The notes under the pieces are model-generated. The model did no database searches, was not told the origin of the DNA, and saw only the letters and a program-made list of their open reading frames with translations. A DNA stretch of 64,000 bases. Source: Brachybacterium tyrofermentans. Its GTDB lineage: Bacteria; Actinomycetota; Actinomycetes; Actinomycetales; Dermabacteraceae. The stretch spans positions 1 to 64,000 of the forward strand of contig NZ_JABUXW010000014.1 in NCBI RefSeq assembly GCF_014897585.1, in the 5' to 3' direction. The translations under genes and the position numbers were made by a program. Of the stretch, positions 34,250 through 44,821 are shown one piece after another; position 1 is the stretch's first letter; every line of letters begins with the position of its first letter.

Positions 34250-35698
34250 TCAGTCCTCCGTGAGGCCCGTGTCGCCGGGATCGGAGTGCCCGGAGTGGAT
34301 CGTCTGCGGGGTCAAGGCGCGGATGAAGAAGGCTCCGATGAGTCCCAGCAGGCTGAAGCCGCCGGCCACGATGAACGCGACGTTCACGCCGTGGATCGGA
34401 CCCTGTGCCCCATGGGTCGCGGGGTCCAGCGCGGCAGAGGTCATCACGGTGACCAGCACGGCGGTTCCCACGGACGCGGCGATCTGGCGCAGCGTGTTGT
34501 TCAGGGCCGTGCCGTGGGGGATGAGGTGCTGCGGCAGCTGGTTCAGGGCGGCGGTGGTGACCGGCATGATCACCATGGCCGTGCCGAACATGCGGAAGGC
34601 GTTGACGATCGCGATGTAGGCGAACGTGGTGGTCGGGGTGAGAGTGGCGAGCAGGAACGTCGTGACCGTCACCAGGGCGAAGCCGATGATGGCCAGCCAC
34701 TTGGCCCCGAAGCGGTCGAAGATCCGCCCCGTCACTGGGGACATCAGGCCCATCGCCACGGCGCCGGGCAGCAGCACGAGACCGGAGTCCATCGCACTGT
34801 GCTCGGTCATGTTCTGCATGTACAGCGGGATCATCAGCATCCCGCCGATCATCGCCATGAACACGAGCATGCCCAGCACGGTGCCGAGGGTGAACATGCG
34901 GAAGCGCAGAACGCGGAACTCGAGGATCGGCTGCTCGAGGCGTCCCTGGCGGCGGATGAACCACACCAGCGAGACCACGCCGACCGCGAGGGAGATGAGC
35001 ACCTCGGGACTGCCCCATCCGGTGTTCCCCGCGGTGCCGAGGCCGAAGAGCAGGCCACCGAAACCGAACGTGGACAGGACGATCGACAGCACGTCCAGCC
35101 GCGGGTGGGTGCGCTCGGTGACGTTCTTGAGGATGAACGACGCGACGATGATGTCGATGATCGCGATCGGCACCAGCATGATGAACAGCGTCTGCCAGGG
35201 CAGGTGATCCACGATCCAGCCCGAGAGGCTGGGGCCGATCGCCGGGGCGAAGGCGATCACGAGGCCGAAGGTGCCCATCGCCGAGCCGCGCTTCTCGAGC
35301 GGGAACACGGCGAACAGGATCGTCTGCATCAGCGGCATGATGATGCCGCCGCCGGCCGCCTGGACGACACGGCCGATCAGCAGCACCGAGAAGGCCGGCG
35401 CGAGGGCGCAGATCACCGTACCGATCGTGAACAGGCCCATCGCCGCGAAGAACAGCGACCGGGTGGTGAACTTCTGGATCAGGAACGCGGTGATCGGGAT
35501 CATGATGCCGTTGACCAGCATGAAGATCGTGGTGACCCACTGCGCGGAGTTCGCGGTGATGTCGAAGTCGCGCATGAATTCCGGCAGTGCAGTGTTCAGT
35601 AACGTCTGGTTCAGGATGACGATGAACGCTCCTGAGACCAGCGTCGCGAGCACGACGTTCCGGTTGAACGGGGCGGGTGCGCCGCTCTCCCTTGTCAC
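34250..35698 (-). CDS. DHA2-family MFS multidrug efflux transporter
   Basis: A 482-residue proton-driven exporter with fourteen expected helices. The GTG at 35698 has GGAGAGG seven bases upstream; the frame extends to 35926 but without a ribosome site. Conserved elements include VILNQTLLNTALPEF, LNTALP being the DHA motif C region, and LLIGRVVQAAGGGIIMPLMQT. It would expel drugs or dyes. A TTGCA-N5-TGCAA inverted repeat 93 bp upstream may be an operator for a regulator encoded elsewhere. Confidence 0.9.
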   Translation of the reverse strand: MTRESGAPAPFNRNVVLATLVSGAFIVILNQTLLNTALPEFMRDFDITANSAQWVTTIFMLVNGIMIPITAFLIQKFTTRSLFFAAMGLFTIGTVICALAPAFSVLLIGRVVQAAGGGIIMPLMQTILFAVFPLEKRGSAMGTFGLVIAFAPAIGPSLSGWIVDHLPWQTLFIMLVPIAIIDIIVASFILKNVTERTHPRLDVLSIVLSTFGFGGLLFGLGTAGNTGWGSPEVLISLAVGVVSLVWFIRRQGRLEQPILEFRVLRFRMFTLGTVLGMLVFMAMIGGMLMIPLYMQNMTEHSAMDSGLVLLPGAVAMGLMSPVTGRIFDRFGAKWLAIIGFALVTVTTFLLATLTPTTTFAYIAIVNAFRMFGTAMVIMPVTTAALNQLPQHLIPHGTALNNTLRQIAASVGTAVLVTVMTSAALDPATHGAQGPIHGVNVAFIVAGGFSLLGLIGAFFIRALTPQTIHSGHSDPGDTGLTED

Positions 35699-35790
35699 AT
35701 CGACGCCTCTCCGTCTCGGTTCTCTCGCTCGATGCGGCCCGTCGCAGGCTGAGCTGCGGCGAGCCGTCCTTTCGCACACTAGGGCCGATC

Positions 35791-35805
35791 TTGCATCCAC
35801 TGCAA
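35791..35805 (-). promoter_or_regulatory. Candidate operator TTGCA-TCCAC-TGCAA
   Basis: A perfect 5-5-5 inverted repeat in the leader of the DHA2 pump gene, in a local A/T-rich patch (GATCTTGCATCCACTGCAAC). Position and symmetry fit a TetR/MarR-like operator. No regulator gene is adjacent, so this is inference. Confidence 0.4.
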
Positions 35806-35867
35806 CTATCTCGCCGAGCGTGTGGCATTGTGCGGTGCCCGGGTGACATGGCACGCAGGCACGACGC

Positions 35868-35923
35868 ACTCCCCAGACCGGTGCCGCAGCCCTGGCGAGG
35901 GCGGCGGCACCGGTCTGGGGAGT
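35868..35923. terminator. 20 bp-stem hairpin terminator
   Basis: A perfect 20 bp inverted repeat (ACTCCCCAGACCGGTGCCGC, 35868-35887, with 35904-35923) around a 16-base loop. It lies 78 bp after the stop of the SurA-N lipoprotein gene on the minus strand and would insulate the pump gene downstream. Confidence 0.85.
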
Positions 35924-36000
35924 CAACGGATACTGCTGGCTTGTGGGTCAGGAGCGAGAGGTTCGTTCCTCAGAGCGTGATCGTGTCCTCGAACGCGCTC

Positions 36001-36804
36001 TCAGAGGTTGATCGTGACGTCGCCCTTCTCGCGCAGATCCTTCGCCATCGTCGTCGCCGCCTCGCCCTGCTGCTGGGAGGTCGCCTGATCGGCCAGCTGG
36101 TCCTTGACGTCCTCGAAGGGCGGGACCTCGCCCTGCTGGCCGCCGGACTGCTCCTGCTGGGCGACGAGCTGGTCGTACTGCGTCTTGAGCTCCTCGTCGC
36201 TCGGCTTCTTGATATCGGCTTCCTGCTCGATGTACGTCGTCAGGGTGAACTGGGAGGCGGCGTCCTTGCGCACGTCGTCCTCGCTCATGCCCTGCTGCTC
36301 CAGGGCCTTGACGACCTCGTCGGCGGAGCCCATGCCGTTCTGTGCGGCGATGTCCTCGAGCGTGGCGTCGATGTCCTTGTCGGAGGCCTTGATGCCGGCG
36401 TCCGAGGCTGCCTGCAGCAGAAGGCGGTTGTCGACCAGCTGGCCGGCGACCTGCTTCTTCAGGTCGGCCTGGTTGATCTCCTGGCCGGTGGACTGCTGCT
36501 GCATCGAGGCCTGCTGGAACTGGGGCTCGTAGGCCTTGACGAACTCGTCCTTGGAGATCTTCTCCCCGTTGACCTCGGCGACGACGTCGGGGACGTCGGA
36601 GGTGTCGGCCTCGGGCATCGCCTGCTCGCCGCCGGGCTGAGGGGCGCCTCCGCCATCACTAGCGGCGGCTGGCTGCTCGCCGCCGCCGTCGCTGGCGCCC
36701 GACGGGGCAGCCTTGTCGTCGCTGCACCCGGTGAGGGCGAGGACGGCGGCGAACGAGATGGCGACGAAAGAGTTGCGGAGCTTCGAGGTGCTGGGGACCT
36801 TCAC
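36001..36804 (-). CDS. SurA-N-terminal-domain lipoprotein (chaperone-like)
   Basis: A 267-residue secreted lipoprotein. The GTG at 36804 has AGGAGG upstream. The lipobox is LALTGC, followed by a Gly/Ser/Ala/Pro linker. The domain VVAEVNGEKISKDEFVKAYEPQFQ through DNRLLLQAASDAGIKASDKDID is the SurA/trigger-factor-like N domain. No PpiC parvulin domain follows, so peptidyl-prolyl isomerase activity is not expected. A role in folding exported proteins at the membrane is likely by family. Terminated by the hairpin at 35868-35923. Confidence 0.85.
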   Translation of the reverse strand: MKVPSTSKLRNSFVAISFAAVLALTGCSDDKAAPSGASDGGGEQPAAASDGGGAPQPGGEQAMPEADTSDVPDVVAEVNGEKISKDEFVKAYEPQFQQASMQQQSTGQEINQADLKKQVAGQLVDNRLLLQAASDAGIKASDKDIDATLEDIAAQNGMGSADEVVKALEQQGMSEDDVRKDAASQFTLTTYIEQEADIKKPSDEELKTQYDQLVAQQEQSGGQQGEVPPFEDVKDQLADQATSQQQGEAATTMAKDLREKGDVTINL

Positions 36805-37021
36805 TGTGCCTCCTGAGATTGAGCGGCGCGGGCGACGCTACGCCCCGAAACCTGACATCGCGTTGCAGGACCGCTCAGAGACCGGTCAGGAACTCGCGTT
36901 CCGTGGGTAGTGTCACGAAAGGGTAACGGCTGGAGTTGCTCGCGGGGAAGGAGCGCGGGCTTCCGGCTCCGTTTCTCATAAGGCCGGGACGCGGATGCAG
37001 AGCCCACCTAGGGTGTCAGGC

Positions 37022-37477
37022 ATGGATCTGAGGACAGCGACGGATTGCGGCAACTCGCCACGGATGGCGCTCGTCGCCGAGGTCATCACGGCCTGGGCAT
37101 CGGGGGATGACGCCCTTGTGCAGGAGTGGCTCGCCGTCGACGCCCGCTGGATCCTGGTCGGTGCGCAGGATCCGGGGGACGCCGCGAGCAGCGCTGACGG
37201 GGACACTGCCGGCAGTGACAGCAACGGCGACACCAAGAACACCAGCACCAACGACAGCGCCAGTGACAGCCCGAAGGGCGCGATCGTCCCGCCGCCGTTC
37301 GACGCCGACCACGGCGAGATCCTCACCGTCCTCAGTCACGGTCGGCACGCCGCCTGCGACGGCTATCTCGTGCGTGGTGAGGAACGCGTGGACTTCTGCC
37401 ACGTGATCCGCTTCGCGGGCGCCACGAAGACGGCGAAGATCCGCGAGATCCGCACCTACCTGCTGCCTGCCGCCTGA
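37022..37477 (+). CDS. NTF2/SnoaL-like protein with low-complexity insert
   Basis: A 151-residue protein. I chose the ATG at 37022 over 36995 because the protein-like sequence begins there. The N-terminal helix VAEVITAWASGDDALVQEWLAVDARWILVG and C-terminal strands DGYLVRGEERVDFCHVIRF and KIREIRTYL form the cone-like NTF2 fold. About 35 residues between them are Ser/Asp/Thr/Asn-rich (DSNGDTKNTSTNDSASDS), an odd insertion for such a compact fold. Function unknown. Confidence 0.7.
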   Translation: MDLRTATDCGNSPRMALVAEVITAWASGDDALVQEWLAVDARWILVGAQDPGDAASSADGDTAGSDSNGDTKNTSTNDSASDSPKGAIVPPPFDADHGEILTVLSHGRHAACDGYLVRGEERVDFCHVIRFAGATKTAKIREIRTYLLPAA

Positions 37478-37545
37478 GGCCGACGACGTGAAGAGCCGAC
37501 GACGCCATGAGGCGGCGGCGCGATGAGGTGGAGACGCCACGAGGC

Positions 37546-37593
37546 GACGACGTGACGACGTGACGACGTGACGACGCGACGACGCGACGACGC
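37546..37593. repeat. Octamer tandem repeat GACGACG(T/C) x6
   Basis: Six head-to-tail 8 bp units: three GACGACGT then three GACGACGC, inside a longer GACG-rich stretch from 37482. It is non-coding and sits between the NTF2-like gene and the convergent sugar isomerase gene. Confidence 0.9.
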
Positions 37594-37610
37594 GGAGAGA
37601 GCAGGACAGC

Positions 37611-37655
37611 ACGATGCCCGGCACCGCCCGTCGAGAGGGAGGTGCCGGGCATCGT
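37611..37655 (-). terminator. Hairpin terminator of the sugar operon
   Basis: ACGATGCCCGGCACC (37611-37625) pairs perfectly with 37641-37655 around a 15-base loop. It is placed 22 bp after the stop of the isomerase gene on the minus strand and can also stop the convergent gene. Confidence 0.8.
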
Positions 37656-37676
37656 GGCCTGTGGCGTCGGGCCGGA

Positions 37677-38525
37677 TCAGTACCCGATGGACTTCAGGTA
37701 CTCGCGGGAGTCGCGGATGCAGTCCATCGGGTCGCGCCCGTAGGTGTCGTCCTGCTCGATGAGGAAGTACTCGGCGCCGGCCTTCTCGGCCGCCGGCAGC
37801 AGCTCCGGCCAGTTCATGTTGCCCTGGCCCACCTCGGCGAACTGACCGAGGGACAGGAAGGCGCCGTAGAACTCCTTCATGTCGATCTCCTTCGCCTCGA
37901 ACTTTCGGTAGACCTCCGCGTCCAGCGGGGCTACCCGGAAGTCCTTGACGTGGATGAGCTTGCAGGCGCCTGAGTAGGCGGCCAGCATGTCCAGCGGAGC
38001 CATGCCGCCGCGCTGCACCCAGTGGAGGTCCACCTCGAACAGCAGGGACGGGGCCACCCGGCGCACGATGTCGAAGATCCGCTCCCCGTCGAACTGGATG
38101 AGGTCGACGTGGTGGTTGTGATAGCACAGCGTCACACCCTGCTCGGTGAGACGGGCGGCGTAGGGCTCGACGGAGGCGGCCCACTCCTCAGCGGCCTCCT
38201 TCGAGGTCATCGCGCCGAACGGCATCATGCCGATGCGCAGGAAGCGGGAACCGGTCTTCTGGCAGGCCTCGACGGCGCGGTCGAACTCGGTCTCGAGGGC
38301 GAAGCCGTTGCCGCCGGGGGCGATCGACGCGCTCATCGCGGCGGTCTCGACGTCGAAGTCGGCCTTGCCGCGCACGAGGTCGTCGATGAGCTCGTCGGTC
38401 ATCTCCACCTGGGAGACCTCGACGGCGTCGATGTCGAGCTCGCGCACATCGCGGAGCACCTCGTACATCCCCTTCTCGTTGATCTGGTCCTTGAGCATCA
38501 TGAGCTGGAGTCCGAGCACGGGCAT
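37677..38525 (-). CDS. Sugar phosphate isomerase/epimerase (TIM barrel)
   Basis: A 282-residue xylose-isomerase-like TIM barrel. The ATG at 38525 has AGGAGA upstream. Metal-binding segments are seen in TLCYHNHHVDL, LLFEVDLHWVQRGG and IHVKDF, with the last acid in LIEQDDT. It probably isomerises or epimerises a sugar or inositol derivative. It is last in an operon with a dehydrogenase and a GPH symporter; the three together look like uptake and first steps of catabolism of an unidentified carbohydrate. Confidence 0.87.
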   Translation of the reverse strand: MPVLGLQLMMLKDQINEKGMYEVLRDVRELDIDAVEVSQVEMTDELIDDLVRGKADFDVETAAMSASIAPGGNGFALETEFDRAVEACQKTGSRFLRIGMMPFGAMTSKEAAEEWAASVEPYAARLTEQGVTLCYHNHHVDLIQFDGERIFDIVRRVAPSLLFEVDLHWVQRGGMAPLDMLAAYSGACKLIHVKDFRVAPLDAEVYRKFEAKEIDMKEFYGAFLSLGQFAEVGQGNMNWPELLPAAEKAGAEYFLIEQDDTYGRDPMDCIRDSREYLKSIGY

Positions 38526-38684
38526 GAGAGTTCTCCTGGGAGTCATCGGGCGGCGCCAGCGGCGCGCGGCCCGGGTGGTGGGGTGGTCGTCCGGCCGACG
38601 GACGTCATCCGTGGTCGGCCGTGTGCACTCGGTGCAGGCCCGGGGAGGCGTGCTGGTGCTCGCCTCCCCGGGCCCGCTGCGCGA

Positions 38685-39866
38685 TCAGGAACGGACGGGG
38701 AACGTGCCCTCGGCCTCGATGCGCTTGTTGAGCTCGGCGAGGTACTCCTCGGCCGGGTAGTCGACCAGGTCGATCTCGCGACCGGTCCACGCCGACAGCT
38801 GCATTCCCGAGGCAAGGCGCACGCCGTTGATTCCCTCGGCGCCGTCCGCGATCAGCGGGGTGCCGTCGTTGACGTGCGCGGCGAAGTTGGTCAGGACAGC
38901 GATGTGCTGCTGGCCCCACGCCGACTCGTAGTCCTTCTCCTCGACGGTGTACACCTCGGAGGGGTCCATCTCGCCGCGGAAGAGCTTGGCGACGTCCTGC
39001 ATCGTCATCTTGTCGCTCAGGGAGCGCTCGTCCTCCTGGAGGCGGGTGATGGTCACCTTCTTCGAGGCATCCACGACGACCTTGCCCTTGTCGAACAGCA
39101 TCTCCAGGCGGTCGGTGCCGATGATGTCGTTCGTCGAGGTGATGAAGCTGCCGGTGGCCCCGTCGCCGAAATCGACGACCGCATTGACCTCGTCCTCGGT
39201 GGCGATGTCGCGCTGGAAGCCGAAGGCGAGCTTCGCGAAGACCTTCTTCGGGGTGCCGCACAGCCACTGCCACAGGTCCAGCTGGTGGGGAGCCTGGTTC
39301 ACGAGCACGCCGCCGCCCTCGCCGCCCCAGGTCGCACGCCATGCCGACTGGTCGTAGTAGCCCTGCGGGCGCCACCAGGTGGTGATGATCCACGAGGTGT
39401 GGCGCAGCTTCCCGAGCTCACCGGAGGAGATGAGCTCCTTCAGGTCGGTGTAGACGGGGTTGGTGCGCTGGTTGAACATGATCGCGAAGGTGGTCTCGGG
39501 GTGAGCGGCCGCGAAGTCGTTCATCTCCTCGACCTGCTTGGTGTAGACGCCGGCCGGCTTCTCGGTGAGGGTGTGGATGCCCTTGCCGATCGCGGTGATG
39601 GTCATCTCCGAGTGCAGGAAGTGCGGCACGGTGGTGACGACGGCGTCGACGTCGCCAGAGTCGAGCATCGCGATGTAGTCGTCGAAGAAGGGGATTCCCG
39701 CGTGCTTCTCCGCGGCGAGGTCCTTCTTGGCCGGGTCGATATCGGCGATCGCGCCGAGGGTCATGCCCTCGATCTTGCCGTCGGCGAGCAGCCCGGCGTA
39801 CATGCCGCCCTGGGCGCCCAGTCCGATGATGCCGAGCCGTACTGACTTCTCTGTCTTCTCCGACAT
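38685..39866 (-). CDS. Gfo/Idh/MocA-family oxidoreductase
   Basis: A 393-residue NAD(P)-dependent sugar or polyol dehydrogenase. The ATG at 39866 is preceded by AGGAGA. The Rossmann start is RLGIIGLGAQGGMYAGLL and the family motif is TEKPAGVYTKQ (EKP lysine). GGGVLVNQAPHQLDLWQWLCG is the C-terminal catalytic region with D/H residues. It sits in the middle of the sugar operon, 159 bp before the isomerase and 132 bp after the symporter gene. Substrate unknown. Confidence 0.9.
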   Translation of the reverse strand: MSEKTEKSVRLGIIGLGAQGGMYAGLLADGKIEGMTLGAIADIDPAKKDLAAEKHAGIPFFDDYIAMLDSGDVDAVVTTVPHFLHSEMTITAIGKGIHTLTEKPAGVYTKQVEEMNDFAAAHPETTFAIMFNQRTNPVYTDLKELISSGELGKLRHTSWIITTWWRPQGYYDQSAWRATWGGEGGGVLVNQAPHQLDLWQWLCGTPKKVFAKLAFGFQRDIATEDEVNAVVDFGDGATGSFITSTNDIIGTDRLEMLFDKGKVVVDASKKVTITRLQEDERSLSDKMTMQDVAKLFRGEMDPSEVYTVEEKDYESAWGQQHIAVLTNFAAHVNDGTPLIADGAEGINGVRLASGMQLSAWTGREIDLVDYPAEEYLAELNKRIEAEGTFPVRS

Positions 39867-39998
39867 GGTGTCTCCTGTCTACGGTGAAAGGTTCTGACCC
39901 GCGGGGCGGGCCGAGGAAATCGGTGGTTGTGCCGCGCTGGCGGTATCGGGGGTACGAGGTCGTCGCTGACCCCTCGAAAGGACCGCCGACGACGGGGT

Positions 39999-41468
39999 TC
40001 AGGAGTGCGAGCTCTGGGACTCGTGCTTGGCCGCCAGTGTCGCAACATTCTCGTCGACGCGCTTCTTGGACAGCGGGTACCAGAAGATCAGCGCCAACAG
40101 GGAGACCAGCAGCAGCAGCGCCGGAAGCAGTGTGGCGAGGGAGTAGATCCCGTCGAGCACCTGATCCGTCTGGATGATGTGCTCACCGGCGGTGGATACG
40201 TAGCCGATCCACGTCAGCGCCCACCCGGTGAGGCCGCCGGCGACGGCCTGGCCGAGCTTACGGGCCCAGGAGTAGGTGGCGTACACGGTCGCGTCATTGC
40301 GCTCCCCGGTGCGAATCTCCTGGAAGTCGATCACATCGGTGATGAACGCCCAGATCAGGATGTTCAGGCAGGCGACGCCGAGCATGAGCACCGCGTAGCC
40401 GAACATGAAGAAATATGGACTGTCTGTGCGCACGACGAACAGCACCAGGCCGGCGACGACGGCGAGCAGCAAGCCGACCATGCCGATCTCCTTCTTACCG
40501 ACGGCCCCGGCAAGCCTGGCCGCGACGGGGACCATCAGCAGGGTCGGAGCGAGGCCCACAAAATTCACGGCGCTGAGCAGCTGGCCGTCGTTGAAGTATT
40601 CGTTGAACAGGAAAGGCATGATCGTACCGAGCGTCATGAAGGCGACCAGCATAAACAGCGAGCTGGCGATCATGCCGGTCAGGGCGCGGTTCGTGACCAA
40701 GGTGCCCATCGTCTTCGCGAAACCCATGCGCTCCTCCTTGGGCTTCGGCGGGGTCGTGATGCGCTCCTCGACGTTGGCGAAGCACATCAGGTAGCAGACG
40801 ATGGCGAGTACGCCGCAGCCGGCGGCGGCCAGCATCATTCGGGTGCCGGAGAGTTCGGACTGGCCGTCGATCTGGACGAACACGATCAGCGGCAGGACCA
40901 CGGAGATGGCGAGATTCGCCAGCGTCGCACCGAGCGAGCGGAACACGGACAGTGAAGCGCGCTCGCCGGCCTTGTTGGAGATGACCGAGGCCATCGAGCC
41001 GTAGGGGATGTTGATCAGGGTGTAGAAGACTGAGCCCCACAGGACATAGGTGACGACCATCCAGGCCAGGCGCATGCCGTAGCTGCCGTCCTGCAGGAAC
41101 GGGGAGAGCATGAGGAAGGAGGCCCCAGCGACCGGGATCATGATGCGCAGCAACCAGGGCTTGAAGCGGCCGCTCCGCCCGGGTCGCAGGGTGTCGACCA
41201 GGCGGCCGGAGCCGATGTCGGTGAAGGCGTCGAGGATGCGTGCGGCGAACAGCAGGGTGCCGACGTGGGCGGCGCTGATGCCCATCACGTTGGTGTAGAA
41301 GATCAGGAAGAACGTGGACTGCAGGATGAACGTGAAGTCGTTCCCGAAGTCTCCGAACATGTAGCCGATCTTGTCCCGGAGGCTGAACGGGCGCTTCGCC
41401 ACGGCGGTGGATCCGACGGGCGGCGGCGATACGGACGGCAACGGCGTCCCCGTGTGATTGGTGCTCAT
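39999..41468 (-). CDS. GPH-family sugar:cation symporter
   Basis: A 489-residue MFS-fold transporter of the glycoside-pentoside-hexuronide (MelB) group. The N-terminal pattern LRDKIGYMFGDFGNDFTFILQ is the family hallmark, and LDAFTDIGSGRLVD carries the cation-binding Asp motif of helix II. Twelve helices are expected. It is first gene of the sugar operon, with a long (568 bp) upstream region likely to hold its promoter and operator. The transported sugar is not known. Confidence 0.9.
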   Translation of the reverse strand: MSTNHTGTPLPSVSPPPVGSTAVAKRPFSLRDKIGYMFGDFGNDFTFILQSTFFLIFYTNVMGISAAHVGTLLFAARILDAFTDIGSGRLVDTLRPGRSGRFKPWLLRIMIPVAGASFLMLSPFLQDGSYGMRLAWMVVTYVLWGSVFYTLINIPYGSMASVISNKAGERASLSVFRSLGATLANLAISVVLPLIVFVQIDGQSELSGTRMMLAAAGCGVLAIVCYLMCFANVEERITTPPKPKEERMGFAKTMGTLVTNRALTGMIASSLFMLVAFMTLGTIMPFLFNEYFNDGQLLSAVNFVGLAPTLLMVPVAARLAGAVGKKEIGMVGLLLAVVAGLVLFVVRTDSPYFFMFGYAVLMLGVACLNILIWAFITDVIDFQEIRTGERNDATVYATYSWARKLGQAVAGGLTGWALTWIGYVSTAGEHIIQTDQVLDGIYSLATLLPALLLLVSLLALIFWYPLSKKRVDENVATLAAKHESQSSHS

Positions 41469-42036
41469 CGTTGTGCTCCTTCAGTCTCATCCTTGAGTGG
41501 CGCGGCGATCACACGCATCACGGTGCGGATGAAGGCTCTGGGTCGCCATGGTCGCCGTGGCTGAGGCAGCCGTACGGAACGAGTGATTCGAGTCTGGCCG
41601 CGACGGGTGAAAGCTGGTGCTTCTTGCCACGAGTTGCACGGTGATGGAACGGGTGCCAAGGAGATGCGCAGACGGTATATCGCGTATCGCGGGTCTCTCA
41701 CCTGTGCATCTGCAAGGCGGAGGTGTCGTCATCTCAATAGTGCTGTGTGTTGCATGTTGTGGAATGGCCCAAGTTGCCATTGGTTGCCGCGCGGGCTGGG
41801 TGTGCACCCCTGCGTGGAGTGCAGTGGTGCTCGAGGAGCGCGTCGACCGTTGATCGATCCGGAACCCGGAACCCGGAACCCGGAGCACGGCGCTCGGCGC
41901 CCGGGACCTGGAATCAGGAACCCGGATCCCAGAGTCAGGAGGCACGACGACGGACGGCCGGGCCACCCTGAGGGTGACCCGGCCGTCCGGGGGAGTGCGG
42001 TGTGACCGCAGGTGCGGCGCGTGCGCCGCGGAAGGA
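41469..42036. promoter_or_regulatory. 568 bp upstream of sugar operon; no gene
   Basis: No supported gene. The part near 41650-41700 is A/T-richer (GGTATATCGCGTATCGCG) and is the likely promoter zone for the GPH symporter gene on the minus strand. Near 41862-41930 are degenerate GGAACCC repeats. The right end carries the terminator of the rpf gene (41951-41989). Confidence 0.5.
41951..41989 (-). terminator. Hairpin terminator after rpf
   Basis: CGGACGGCCGGGCCACCCT (41951-41969) pairs with 41971-41989 except for one mismatch, with almost no loop beyond the turn. It is downstream of the Rpf stop on the minus strand. Confidence 0.8.
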
Positions 42037-43552
<1,516 letters not shown>

Positions 43553-44008
43553 ATGGAGCAGAACATCTTCGACGCCGCTGGCGGGATGGACGCCATGAGG
43601 AGCATCGCGAGGTGCTGGCACGATCTGGCGGTGACCGACCCGGTGGTGGCTCACGCGTTCTCCCACGGGTATGCCGCGGACCATGAGGAGCGGCTGGCGA
43701 CCTACCTGGCCCAGGCGCTCGGAGGCCCCTCTGCCTACACCGAGTCCTACGGTGCGCCCGCACACATGGATCGCCTCCATGCGGGGAACGGCATCCACGA
43801 GGATTTCGACGAGGCGGGAATCGCCGTCTTCGCACGCGCCGTGGCCCAGGCAGGCATCCCCGACCCTGCGGCCACCGCGATCGTGGAGTACTGGACCTGG
43901 ATGACCCGTGACGTTCTGAACCGGTATCCCGCTGCGTCGGTGGCCGTTCCCTCCGATGCTCCCGTCCACACCTGGACCTGGGACGGGCCGAGCGCGCCCG
44001 GCGACTGA
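43553..44008 (+). CDS. Truncated-hemoglobin-like protein
   Basis: A 151-residue helical protein starting at the ATG at 43553. The helical pattern GGMDAMRSIARCWHDLAVTDPVVAHAFSH, ALGGPSAYTESYG and HMDRLHAG fits group II truncated hemoglobins, with the proximal His probably in DRLHAG. Such proteins bind O2 or NO and protect respiration. Sequence around the distal pocket is divergent, so heme binding is likely but not proved. The ribosome site is weak. The next gene follows after 74 bp. Confidence 0.75.
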   Translation: MEQNIFDAAGGMDAMRSIARCWHDLAVTDPVVAHAFSHGYAADHEERLATYLAQALGGPSAYTESYGAPAHMDRLHAGNGIHEDFDEAGIAVFARAVAQAGIPDPAATAIVEYWTWMTRDVLNRYPAASVAVPSDAPVHTWTWDGPSAPGD

Positions 44009-44082
44009 CCCCTTCCCCGCGCCCCGTATTCCGCACCCCGTCGGCCTGGGCCACCGCGTCCGGCTCCCTCTACGCTTCGTCC

Positions 44083-44748
44083 ATGAGGCTCGCTCTGCTC
44101 GTCGTCGCCGTGGTGTCGTCCGTACATCTTGGCGCCCAGCTGCTCGGTGCGGTGATGATCTCGGGCGTCACGCAGGTCCTGCTGATGCCCGCCCTCGCCA
44201 TGGTGCTCTGGACGGGCACGACGGCCCCGCGGGGCCGTCTGGTGGTCCTGACGCTGGGAGCTCTGGGTCTGTCCTGGGTGGGGGATGCCGTGCCCCGTCT
44301 CCTGCCGGAGAGCCAGTCCTTCGTCGGGATGCTGGCGGCTTTCCTGGTCGCGCACCTGCTGTATGCGGCGGCTTTCTGGCCCAGGCGCCACCGTTCGGTG
44401 CTCGCGCGGCCTTCGCTGCTGGTCCCGTATGTCGCCGCTGCCGTGCTGATCTGCGCGCTGTGTGCGGGGCAGGCTGGGCCGTTGCTGCCCGCGATCATCG
44501 TCTATGCGGCGGCGATCGTGATCATGGCCGTGCTCGCGACGGGCCTCGGCGCGCGCGCCGGCATCGGGGGCGCCGTCTTCGTCGTCTCCGATTCCCTGAT
44601 CGCCCTGGACGCCTTCGGGGTGCTCACCCTGCCCGTCCAGGGGTTCTGGGTGATGAGCACCTACATGCTCGCCCAGCTGCTGCTGGTGCTCTCGGTGCGT
44701 CGCGTCGCCGCAGAGCCCCGTCCGACCCGGGTGGCACGCACCGGGTGA
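44083..44748 (+). CDS. YhhN-family membrane protein (lysoplasmalogenase-like)
   Basis: A 221-residue protein with seven to eight membrane helices. The family acids are present: LGLSWVGDAVPRL early, AAFLVAHLLYAAAF in the middle and GAVFVVSDSLIALDAFG late. YhhN/TMEM86 relatives hydrolyse lysoplasmalogen vinyl-ether bonds; in actinobacteria the role is uncertain. It ends before a hairpin shared with the convergent terC gene. Confidence 0.85.
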   Translation: MRLALLVVAVVSSVHLGAQLLGAVMISGVTQVLLMPALAMVLWTGTTAPRGRLVVLTLGALGLSWVGDAVPRLLPESQSFVGMLAAFLVAHLLYAAAFWPRRHRSVLARPSLLVPYVAAAVLICALCAGQAGPLLPAIIVYAAAIVIMAVLATGLGARAGIGGAVFVVSDSLIALDAFGVLTLPVQGFWVMSTYMLAQLLLVLSVRRVAAEPRPTRVARTG

Positions 44749-44772
44749 GTGCGCGGCTCCCTGGGGGACGAG

Positions 44773-44807
44773 GACGGCTCCCCACGGATGATCCGTGAGG
44801 AGCCGTC
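44773..44807. terminator. Bidirectional hairpin between yhhN-like gene and terC
   Basis: A 17 bp stem with one mismatch (GACGGCTCCCCACGGAT, 44773-44789, with 44791-44807) and a tight loop. It lies between convergent genes, 24 bp and 14 bp from their stops. Confidence 0.8.
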
Positions 44808-44821
44808 GAAGCCGTGCGGGG

